Shown here: positions 1-5,453 of the stretch, piece after piece
Layout: every line of letters starts with the position of its first letter
How positions within the stretch are numbered: the stretch's first letter is position 1
Source of the DNA: Microcaldota archaeon
GTDB lineage: Archaea > Micrarchaeota > Micrarchaeia > Micrarchaeales > Micrarchaeaceae
Reading direction: 5' to 3'
Assembly: GCA_021851535.1 (NCBI GenBank)
Contig: JAJZDT010000152.1
Span: 1 to 5,453, forward strand
DNA length: 5,453 nucleotides
Translations under genes and position numbers: made by a program
The notes under the pieces: model-generated
Databases searched by the model: none
What the model saw: the letters and a program-made list of their open reading frames with translations, nothing else
Told to the model about the DNA's origin: nothing

Positions 1-977
1 CCATCCTTATCAGCATCTATCGCAGCGTAAAATCCCCCATTTTTAGAATATAGATGATTAAACAAAAAAATGGCAATTTCTTTTGCGGTATTTAGAAAAT
101 TTAAATTTTTACTAGCCAAGTATGCTTGTAAGTATATATTACCCATCAATGCTTGGTCATACAACATTTTCTCAAAATGGGGAATAAACCAATATCTATC
201 TGTTGAATATCTATGGATACCAAAATTTACCTGGTCATATGTGCTACTCTTTCGTAAGGCATTTAATGTATTTACCACAATAAAAAGAGCATTTGGGTCT
301 TTTTTAGTATGATAATAACCTAGGAGAAAATTTAGATAATTAGGCATTGGAAATTTCATATTAGACCCAAATCCACCATAATCATAATCTGCAATTTGGG
401 ATAAATGATTATACGCTGTTTCTATTGATGACAGTATATCTTTTTCACCAAATTGGCATTCTTGTTTTTTTATTTTATTCTCCATGGTATGTTCTAATTG
501 TGCTATACTTTTTGCACGCTGATATAGGTTATTTTTATTTTGAACTAATTCTCTAGAAATCTCGCTAAGCAAACTCATTAGAGAGTATCTACCAGTACTG
601 CCATCTTTAGAAAGATATGTGTTTATATAAATCGGGCGCAGGTCTGGAAAGGCTACAATGGTTAATGGCCAGCCTGCATGCCCATTAACCAATTGACATA
701 CTCTTATATATTTACGATCAATGTCAGGGCGCTCTTCTCTGTCTATTTTTATACTTATAAAATCTTTATTTAAAATTTGAGCTATAATAGGATCTTTAAA
801 TGATTCTTCATGCATTACATGGCACCAATGGCATGCTAAATATCCTATAGAAATAAACAGTAGCTTATTATCTTGCGTTGCTTTAGTTAGAGTCTGCCTA
901 GATAACATTTCCCAATTGATTGGGTCATTACTATGTTCTAGTAAATAAGGACTTCTTGCTTTTGCAAGTGCGTTCAT
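1..977 (-). CDS. YyaL/SPATA20-type thioredoxin-domain protein (COG1331, DUF255), C-terminus cut off
   Basis: The frame is open from the ATG at 977 to the window edge, giving 325 N-terminal residues of a family usually about 600-750 residues long. Visible family motifs are SPYLLEHSNDPINW (9-22), the thioredoxin-like CHWCHVM (Cys49 and Cys52), DREERPDID (79-87), GWPLT with the cis-Pro position at 104, GGFG...KFP (201-210), HRYSTD (255-260), PHFEKMLYDQ (266-275) and GGFYAAIDAD near the edge. The N-terminal third is a thioredoxin fold; the rest matches the start of the alpha/alpha-barrel-like region related to N-acylglucosamine 2-epimerases. No signal peptide or membrane segment is visible, so it is probably cytosolic. 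The family's reaction is not established. It is the second gene of the leftward operon, 8 bp after the NHLRC2-like gene, and its AGGT ribosome binding site supports this start. The glycine-rich loop before HRYS is degenerate (DQVNFGIHRYS; relatives usually have DQLGGGFHRYS), so barrel activity may be altered. The family call is firm; the function is open. Confidence 0.95.
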   Translation of the reverse strand, partial: MNALAKARSPYLLEHSNDPINWEMLSRQTLTKATQDNKLLFISIGYLACHWCHVMHEESFKDPIIAQILNKDFISIKIDREERPDIDRKYIRVCQLVNGHAGWPLTIVAFPDLRPIYINTYLSKDGSTGRYSLMSLLSEISRELVQNKNNLYQRAKSIAQLEHTMENKIKKQECQFGEKDILSSIETAYNHLSQIADYDYGGFGSNMKFPMPNYLNFLLGYYHTKKDPNALFIVVNTLNALRKSSTYDQVNFGIHRYSTDRYWFIPHFEKMLYDQALMGNIYLQAYLASKNLNFLNTAKEIAIFLFNHLYSKNGGFYAAIDADKD

Positions 978-983
978 TTTAAA

Positions 984-987
984 ACCT
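984..987 (-). promoter_or_regulatory. Ribosome binding site AGGT of the YyaL-type gene, overlapping the upstream stop
   Basis: On the minus strand the last codons of the NHLRC2-like gene read AGA TAG G. The AGGT formed across the TAG stop lies 6 nt before the ATG at 977. AGGT matches the core of the archaeal anti-Shine-Dalgarno complement (GGAGGTGATC). The overlap with the stop codon suggests the two genes are translated from one mRNA and may be coupled. Confidence 0.65.
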
Positions 988-2488
988 ATCTTGAAATTTT
1001 AAATGTACTAAGAATGTTAGTCTTTAAATCGAATATGCGCACTAGATGGTTATTAGTATCCGCTATATAGAGTTTATTGTCATAATATTTGACATCCGAT
1101 GGTTCATAGAGCCCTAACACGTCGCATTCTTTGCTTGAAAAATCACAATAGGAGGTGGCATCTTTTTTTATTAAAGTTTCCACAATTTTTTCATTTAATC
1201 TTATAACCCTTATTGCGCTATTATAGGTATCTGCGATATAGATATCATTATTTACTACACATATGCCTAGAGGATGCTGTAATTTTGCTGATATAAATGA
1301 ACCATCTTCCATGCCATATGAAAACAACCCGATGCCTATAATAGTGCTCACATAGTTCTTCTTGATATTTATAGATCTAATGGAAGATGTTTCGCTATCT
1401 GCAATATAAAGATCCTCTTTTTGTATCGCAATGGCACTTGGCTGAGCAAACATTGCTTTAGCCAACTCACCATCGCGTATCTCCTCTAACCCATTGCCTG
1501 CAAATGGGATTATTGTCTTTTCTTCAATGTTATATGCCCATATTTGATGTGTACCTGCCATTGTGATATATAGCATACGACCTAAAATAGCAACGTCCCA
1601 TGGTGAGACCAAAGAAATCTCTTTTGCAATGTATTTAGTTGCATAACCTAAATGAATGCCTTTGTCTCCGTTTCCAGCTATTGTAATTAAATGTCTTGTT
1701 CTAAGATCTGCAACACGTATGGAATGGTTTCCAGTATCTGCTATATATAAAAAGTTTTTATCAAAACATATACCTTGAGGATTATTGAGCATTGATGCAT
1801 CAAATGATGAATCGAGCATCCCTTTATATCCGGAGCCTATAATCTCAACGATCTTGCCTGTTTTTCGCTCACATATAATTATTCTATTATTTGAACTATC
1901 GCTTATCGCAAGAAGCGATCCATTTTGGGATATGGATAGTTTTCCTGGATAGCTCAAGGTTAGGATATCTTTATCTTTCTTAACCACCTTGGAGTATACA
2001 TCACTTCTTACTTTTGCAAGTGAATTTTTATGCCTATCTAACATATCATCTAATATTTCCGAAATCTCCTCCTTTGATATCTCCCCCGCATGCTTATATT
2101 CTATAGTGTTGTCAGGAGCTACAAAAAGAATTGTAGGCCATGCATTTATACCATACTGTCTCCAAAGATGCATTTGTTGATCAACAAGTATTGGATGTTT
2201 TACATCATATCGTTTTATCGCTTCAGTGATATTTTTCTGATCTTTCTCATTTGGGTATTTTGCACTATGTATGCCTATAACGGTAACAGGTTTATTTGTG
2301 TATTTTTCATCTACATAATCTAATGTTTGCAGCGTATGTATACAATTAATGCAACAATATGTCCAAAAATCTATTACAAGTATATTGCCTTGCAACTTTC
2401 GTAGTGTTATATTTTTTTTAGAATTAAGCCATGAGTACGTTTTTGGGAATTCTTTTATTTGTTTATGTATACCAAGTATCCCATGCAT
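986..2488 (-). CDS. NHLRC2-like protein: thioredoxin-like domain plus NHL beta-propeller
   Basis: This 500-residue protein aligns by eye with the N-terminal two thirds of animal NHLRC2. Residues about 15-150 form a thioredoxin/TlpA-like domain with FWTYCCINCIH (41-51; CxxC is Cys46-Ile-Asn-Cys49), the family signature GIHSAKYPNEK (72-82) and the cis-Pro motif AWPT (Pro118). Residues about 175-500 hold NHL blades, each marked by a D-[TS]-x-x-[NHS]-x-[IV]-R type strand: DSSNNRI near 197, DTGNHSIR 251-258, AGTHQIW 311-317, DSETSSIR 364-371, DTYNSAIR 420-427 and DTNNHLVR 477-484. The C-terminal beta-strand domain of animal NHLRC2 is absent. Cys448 and Cys455 lie in the linker before the last blade and could form a disulfide. 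There is no signal peptide or membrane segment, so a cytosolic location is likely. The ATG at 2488 puts the homology about 18 residues in and has no good ribosome binding site, only an upstream TATA-like box, as expected for a leaderless first gene. A redox role with a propeller that docks a partner is inferred; the substrate is unknown. Confidence 0.93.
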   Translation of the reverse strand: MHGILGIHKQIKEFPKTYSWLNSKKNITLRKLQGNILVIDFWTYCCINCIHTLQTLDYVDEKYTNKPVTVIGIHSAKYPNEKDQKNITEAIKRYDVKHPILVDQQMHLWRQYGINAWPTILFVAPDNTIEYKHAGEISKEEISEILDDMLDRHKNSLAKVRSDVYSKVVKKDKDILTLSYPGKLSISQNGSLLAISDSSNNRIIICERKTGKIVEIIGSGYKGMLDSSFDASMLNNPQGICFDKNFLYIADTGNHSIRVADLRTRHLITIAGNGDKGIHLGYATKYIAKEISLVSPWDVAILGRMLYITMAGTHQIWAYNIEEKTIIPFAGNGLEEIRDGELAKAMFAQPSAIAIQKEDLYIADSETSSIRSINIKKNYVSTIIGIGLFSYGMEDGSFISAKLQHPLGICVVNNDIYIADTYNSAIRVIRLNEKIVETLIKKDATSYCDFSSKECDVLGLYEPSDVKYYDNKLYIADTNNHLVRIFDLKTNILSTFKISR

Positions 2489-2509
2489 AATTATTTCTCT
2501 GATTTAAGT

Positions 2510-2517
2510 TTAATATA
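2510..2517 (-). promoter_or_regulatory. Probable TATA box of the leftward operon
   Basis: On the minus strand TATATTAA lies 22-29 nt upstream of the ATG at 2488, the distance at which an archaeal TATA box places the transcription start at or next to the start codon. No convincing ribosome binding site precedes this ATG (only GAGA). Both points suggest a leaderless mRNA. The stretch is AT-rich, so chance matches are possible. The other TATA-like element at 2551-2560 is nearly symmetric and could also serve this strand, with a leader of about 40 nt. Confidence 0.5.
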
Positions 2518-2552
2518 GTTATTGAAATTATTAGCAGACCATACAAAAATTG

Positions 2553-2560
2553 TTTATATA
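2553..2560 (+). promoter_or_regulatory. Probable TATA box of the rightward operon, with a BRE-like tract
   Basis: TTTATATA ends 20 nt before the ATG at 2581 and begins 28 nt before it. The A-rich run at 2545-2549 upstream resembles a TFB recognition element. Since archaeal transcription usually starts about 25 nt downstream of the box centre, the start would fall at or within a few bases of the ATG. The 20 nt before the ATG contain no AGGT or GGTG, which supports a leaderless transcript for the M20 gene. Confidence 0.55.
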
Positions 2561-2580
2561 CTCCTTTCGATAATTATAAT

Positions 2581-3777
2581 ATGTCAGGATATCAAATTAT
2601 TGATAGTTACAAAGAGCAGATAATAGAATCGATGCAGCATATGATAGCAATACCAGCTATATCGCCAGAAAGTGGAGGAGAGGGAGAGTCTAAAAGAGCA
2701 GATTTTCTTGGACAACTTCTAAAGAGCATGGGGTTTGAAATAAGGCGATTTGATTATATAGATGGGCATAATGTTTGCAGATCTAGTGTTGTTTGCTGTT
2801 TTGGAAATGCTCCGCGTACATTATGGGTTATAGCACATATTGATACGGTTTCTGCAGGAGATATAAATTTATGGAAATATGACCCGTTTAAAGGTACGCT
2901 TATTGATGATAGGATATTTGGAAGAGGCACCAACGATGATGGACAAGATGTGATTGCCGGGATTTATGCATTAAAAGCGCTTAAAGAAAGCAATGTCAAA
3001 TTAAAGTATAACTATGGATTGGCTCTTGTTGCGGATGAGGAAGTAGGAAGCGAATTCGGGATAGAAAAACTTATTAATGAGGGCATATTCAAAAAAGACG
3101 ATATGATTATGGTCCCTGATAGTGGAAATGCACAAGGAAGTGAAATAGAAATTGCAGAAAAAAGTATGTTATGGCTAAAAATAACGATAAGGGGAAAACA
3201 GGTACATGCAAGTATACCAGACACCGGAGTTAATGCATTCCGGTATATGTCTGAATTTAGCCTTGATGTGTACAATATGCTGCATTCGAAGTATAATAAA
3301 ACAGATAATACATTTATACCGAACGCATCAACTTTTGAAATGACAAAACATGAAAAAAATCAAGAGAGTATAAATATGATACCGGAAACTGAGATTTTTT
3401 ACATTGACTGTAGAATACTACCAGAATATAAAATTGATGATATTATGTCGGATATTAGAATAATAGCTCAATTAGAAAAATACCAGAAGGTTAAAATAGA
3501 CATTGAACCGTATATGCGCGACGATGCACCAATGGCCACTAGTGAATCGTGTGAGATAGTTAAACTTACAAAAGAAGCTATAAAAAAAGTGATCAATGTA
3601 GAACCTTATGTTACAGGTATAGGTGGTGGTACATTTGCACGTTTCTTTAGAGCAAAGGGAATTGATGCTGTTGTTTGGAGCAAAAAACCGGATATACCAC
3701 ACATAATAGATGAATATGTTATAGTAGATGATATATTAACAGACGCTAAAGTCTTCTACGAGATGGTAGTAGAGTAA
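2581..3777 (+). CDS. M20 family metallohydrolase (ArgE/DapE/carboxypeptidase-like)
   Basis: This 398-residue protein is a complete two-domain M20 enzyme, a di-zinc hydrolase that cleaves amide bonds of N-acyl amino acids or small peptides in the cytosol. The expected residues are all present: His86 and Asp88 in AHIDT, Asp119 in GRGTNDDGQ, the general base Glu153 and metal ligand Glu154 in ADEEVG, Asp180 in MVPD and the last metal ligand His374 in PHIIDEY. Residues about 195-305 are the lid/dimerisation domain with KQVHASIP (His209), and GIGGGTFARFF (347-357) is the usual Gly-rich substrate-side loop. The motifs SPESGGEGE, AEKSMLWLKI and FYIDCRILPEY resemble an archaeal group often annotated as ArgE/DapE family, whose true substrate is generally unproven. 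No biosynthetic Arg or Lys gene lies nearby, so neither activity should be assigned. The ATG at 2581 begins just upstream of the first helix and fits a leaderless start. It is followed closely by a transporter gene, so a link to uptake or release of the substrate is possible. Confidence 0.93.
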   Translation: MSGYQIIDSYKEQIIESMQHMIAIPAISPESGGEGESKRADFLGQLLKSMGFEIRRFDYIDGHNVCRSSVVCCFGNAPRTLWVIAHIDTVSAGDINLWKYDPFKGTLIDDRIFGRGTNDDGQDVIAGIYALKALKESNVKLKYNYGLALVADEEVGSEFGIEKLINEGIFKKDDMIMVPDSGNAQGSEIEIAEKSMLWLKITIRGKQVHASIPDTGVNAFRYMSEFSLDVYNMLHSKYNKTDNTFIPNASTFEMTKHEKNQESINMIPETEIFYIDCRILPEYKIDDIMSDIRIIAQLEKYQKVKIDIEPYMRDDAPMATSESCEIVKLTKEAIKKVINVEPYVTGIGGGTFARFFRAKGIDAVVWSKKPDIPHIIDEYVIVDDILTDAKVFYEMVVE

Positions 3778-3780
3778 TAC

Positions 3781-3786
3781 AGGTGG
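3781..3786 (+). promoter_or_regulatory. Ribosome binding site AGGTGG deciding between two TTG starts of the transporter
   Basis: AGGTGG is the strongest ribosome binding site in the window. It lies 3 bp after the stop codon of the M20 gene. Two TTG codons follow in tandem at 3788 and 3791. Counting from AGGT, the spacing is 3 nt to the first and 6 nt to the second. The other two internal genes use 6 and 7 nt, which favours 3791. Confidence 0.7.
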
Positions 3787-3790
3787 TTTG

Positions 3791-5077
3791 TTGGCGATAA
3801 GAAGACAGAGTTATAGCTGGATGAGTATGCTCATACCATTCACTGCGGTAAGCAGTGGACTAAGTATATTCATACCGTTATATATCATATATATGAATGG
3901 GAGTGTTTTAGACATCAGCATCGCTTTTGCATTATATAATTTAATAAGTATACCATCATCTATCTTCTGGGGTAAAATAACAGATAGATATAGGAGGATA
4001 AAACCATTTATAATATTTTCAATCTTTGGTACTCTGCCTTTGCTTTTTGCATTCATATTAGTGCATAATGTTTATAGCGTATTTATAGAATATGCTATTT
4101 TTGCCGTAATTGCCACAGCATCTTCACCAGCAATAAACATACTGGTTATGGGTACAAAACGTAGTAGAAACCTTCCTAAACATTTTAGTAGATACAGCAT
4201 ATTTGGGTTGTCAGGCTCCACGCTCGCGTTTATATTTGGCATTTTTATAGGAAGCAATAATTTGCTAACCTACGTATATTTTCTTATAATTTTTGAATTT
4301 GTTGCATTGATTATCGGTTATGCGCTTATCAAGGAGGATACGCGCGTTATGGCAAATACTACAGAAATAAAGCATGTAAATAAACTTTTTCCTATATTAA
4401 ATACGATAACAAAACTGCCAAACATGCTTGTTAGCGGTAACACAATAATACACTTACACAATACAATAAAAAATTTCGAAAAGAAAAGAGTCTACCAATT
4501 GCTTGGAGCTATTGTACTCTTTAACGTAGGTTATTATCTTTTCAATACCTCATATATTCCCTATCTTAAATTATCAGGCCTTGATTATAGCAGTATATTT
4601 ATCATAAACATGTTAAACGGACTTGCCCAGATATGTATTTTTCTTATGATAATAAGGATACGGAAGGGGTTTAGGCTTGGTAGATGGTACACAAAGGCAA
4701 TTGCATATAGAAGTTTAAGTTATGTAATAGCGCTTATTTCTATGTTTATACCTTCATTATTTTTTCAGGCAAATATTATAGCATATATCATCGCAGGATT
4801 ATCATATGCTATCTGGAATCTTTCATCATCGGTTCTTTTATACAATATTATAAGAGGAGATACGGCGGGTTATTATGTTGGTATATGGACCGGGCTTTTG
4901 GGAGGCTCCGCAGTTTTTGGAGCGATTATGTCTGGCATTGTATCGCTGTATTTAGGTTATCAAGTAACATTCATTTTTGCGATTTTGATGACAATTGCTT
5001 CTGGCATATTATTTAATAAGAAATTCAATGTACGAATAATACCACAAAAAAAGGTAATTATAGGACTTCATACATAA
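3791..5077 (+). CDS. Major facilitator superfamily (MFS) transporter, 12 predicted membrane segments
   Basis: This highly hydrophobic protein has 428 residues from the TTG at 3791, or 429 from the TTG at 3788. Membrane segments are estimated by eye at about residues 11-33, 39-59, 70-92, 95-120, 134-153, 159-180, then a cytoplasmic loop, then 234-257, 264-288, 304-324, 328-350, 360-386 and 390-408. This is the 6+6 plan of MFS. The loop between segments 2 and 3 carries motif A as WGKITDRYRR (Gly61, Asp65, Arg66, Arg69). The central loop (about 181-233) is basic, and the C-terminus is short and basic, as expected for cytoplasmic ends. A later ATG at 3821 would cut into the first membrane segment and has no ribosome binding site. 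The substrate cannot be read from the sequence. The short gap after the M20 gene suggests co-transcription and perhaps transport of that enzyme's substrate or product. Secondary transport driven by an ion gradient is known for the superfamily. Confidence 0.9.
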   Translation: MAIRRQSYSWMSMLIPFTAVSSGLSIFIPLYIIYMNGSVLDISIAFALYNLISIPSSIFWGKITDRYRRIKPFIIFSIFGTLPLLFAFILVHNVYSVFIEYAIFAVIATASSPAINILVMGTKRSRNLPKHFSRYSIFGLSGSTLAFIFGIFIGSNNLLTYVYFLIIFEFVALIIGYALIKEDTRVMANTTEIKHVNKLFPILNTITKLPNMLVSGNTIIHLHNTIKNFEKKRVYQLLGAIVLFNVGYYLFNTSYIPYLKLSGLDYSSIFIINMLNGLAQICIFLMIIRIRKGFRLGRWYTKAIAYRSLSYVIALISMFIPSLFFQANIIAYIIAGLSYAIWNLSSSVLLYNIIRGDTAGYYVGIWTGLLGGSAVFGAIMSGIVSLYLGYQVTFIFAILMTIASGILFNKKFNVRIIPQKKVIIGLHT

Positions 5078-5124
5078 ATGGTATTAAGATTTTTGGGATA
5101 TTATATTAAAAACAGGTAACTGAC
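5078..5124 (+). other. 47-bp gap between transporter and downstream gene, with a 13-codon mini-frame
   Basis: An ATG at 5078 directly abuts the transporter's TAA and opens a 13-codon frame (MVLRFLGYYIKNR) that stops at 5117-5119, 5 bp before the next start. It has no ribosome binding site at normal spacing. A TATA-like TATTATAT at 5098-5105 lies 20-27 nt before the ATG at 5125 and could give a secondary promoter. I do not call the mini-frame a gene. Confidence 0.3.
5114..5117 (+). promoter_or_regulatory. Ribosome binding site AGGT of the glycosyltransferase-like gene
   Basis: AGGT lies 7 nt before the ATG at 5125, close to the 6-nt spacing of the other internal genes. It supports this start and translation from the operon mRNA. 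Confidence 0.6.
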
Positions 5125-5453
5125 ATGAGAGTTCTCATAATGGACAGCGGTTCGTATAAGACATTTGGAGGTTCAGTTAAAGATGCGTATGACCTTTATA
5201 AGTATCTAAAAGAGAATACATCGTTTAATGTTGATATGCTTGGGGATTTTTCTAAATTGGATAAAAGCATAAGCGTATTAACAGCAAAACAGGTATTTAA
5301 TACAATAAAATATACGAATATTGCATCAAAAAAATTTGATTATCAATTAATTCTTGCAAGCATGCTGGGGGATTTTTCTATTTTAAATAGCAATTTTATT
5401 AAGATAAAATATGATGTCATATTAATGAATTCTAGAAAGGATGTACCTATTGT
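5125..5453 (+). CDS. Probable GT-B glycosyltransferase, N-terminal part only
   Basis: The frame runs open from the ATG at 5125 to the window end, showing 109 residues. It starts MRVLIMDSGSYKTFGGSVKDAYDLYKYL: a hydrophobic first beta strand (2-6), a loop ending in Gly15-Gly16-Ser17, then an amphipathic helix. This is the usual opening of family-4-like GT-B glycosyltransferases, where the GG loop lies at the acceptor side and the first strand opens the acceptor-binding Rossmann domain. A second possible strand (YDVILMNS, about 94-101) fits the alternating fold. The sugar-nucleotide-binding C-terminal domain with its E-x7-E motif lies beyond the window, so the call rests on the N-terminal pattern alone; another Rossmann-type protein is possible. 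It appears to be the third gene of the rightward unit. If it is a glycosyltransferase, its link to the M20 enzyme and transporter is unclear; it may instead begin a surface-glycan gene set further right. Confidence 0.6.
   Translation, partial: MRVLIMDSGSYKTFGGSVKDAYDLYKYLKENTSFNVDMLGDFSKLDKSISVLTAKQVFNTIKYTNIASKKFDYQLILASMLGDFSILNSNFIKIKYDVILMNSRKDVPI

Noticed and set aside
70..312. Plus-strand open frame of 80 codons
   Set aside because: It is antisense to the clear YyaL-type coding frame, matches no family I recognise and has no ribosome binding site.
1898..1919. 7-bp inverted repeat ATCGCTT / AAGCGAT
   Set aside because: It lies inside the NHL-propeller coding sequence, has an 8-nt loop and no T-run after it; a chance match is likely.
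1989..2323. Two overlapping plus-strand open frames (63 and 77 codons)
   Set aside because: Both are antisense to the thioredoxin domain of the NHLRC2-like gene; their residues simply mirror its codons.
3012..3702. Two minus-strand open frames inside the M20 gene
   Set aside because: They lie opposite the conserved catalytic and lid domains of the M20 enzyme and show no recognisable motif.
3879..3897. AT-rich near-palindrome around tatatatcatatatatg
   Set aside because: It encodes part of the first membrane segment of the transporter (Ile/Tyr codons); simple composition explains it.
3811..4257. Two minus-strand open frames inside the transporter gene
   Set aside because: They are hydrophobic mirror readings of membrane segments, a common artefact; the plus frame carries MFS motif A.
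1..5453. CRISPR array, transposon ends, tRNA or rRNA
   Set aside because: I saw no regularly spaced repeats, no transposase frame with terminal repeats and no tRNA-like cloverleaf; nearly all bases are accounted for by five genes.

Overview
The window looks archaeal. It is AT-rich and uses ATA, AGA and AGG freely for Ile and Arg. Genes inside the operons carry AGGT-type ribosome binding sites, while the first gene of each operon has a TATA-like box about 21-29 nt before its ATG, the arrangement of leaderless archaeal transcripts. The M20 hydrolase also resembles the archaeal ArgE/DapE-like group. A Thermoplasmata-type or other acidophilic or small-genome archaeon would fit, but that placement is a guess; no rRNA or tRNA is present to test it.

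Layout: two divergent transcription units separate at a 92-bp spacer (2489-2580). The leftward unit starts at 2488 with a 500-aa NHLRC2-like protein (thioredoxin-like domain plus NHL beta-propeller). It continues 8 bp later into a YyaL/SPATA20-type (COG1331) protein that leaves the window at base 1. The rightward unit starts at 2581 with a 398-aa M20 metallohydrolase. A 12-TM major facilitator transporter follows (13-bp gap if the second TTG is the start), then after 47 bp a protein with a glycosyltransferase-like N-terminus that is cut off at base 5453.

How the genes may work together: the leftward pair joins two thioredoxin-fold proteins with different Cys motifs (CINC and CHWC), each fused to a different scaffold (beta-propeller; predicted alpha/alpha-barrel). 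This suggests a shared cytosolic redox or protein-maturation job, though the substrates of both families are unknown. In the rightward unit the hydrolase and transporter could handle import or export and cleavage of a small acylated amino acid or peptide, but no specific substrate can be read from the sequence. The whole window is densely coding; there is no mobile element, CRISPR array or RNA gene that I can support, and no clear new defence or mobile system. The most useful observations are the paired thioredoxin-fold operon, the divergent leaderless promoters and the altered glycine loop in the YyaL-type protein.
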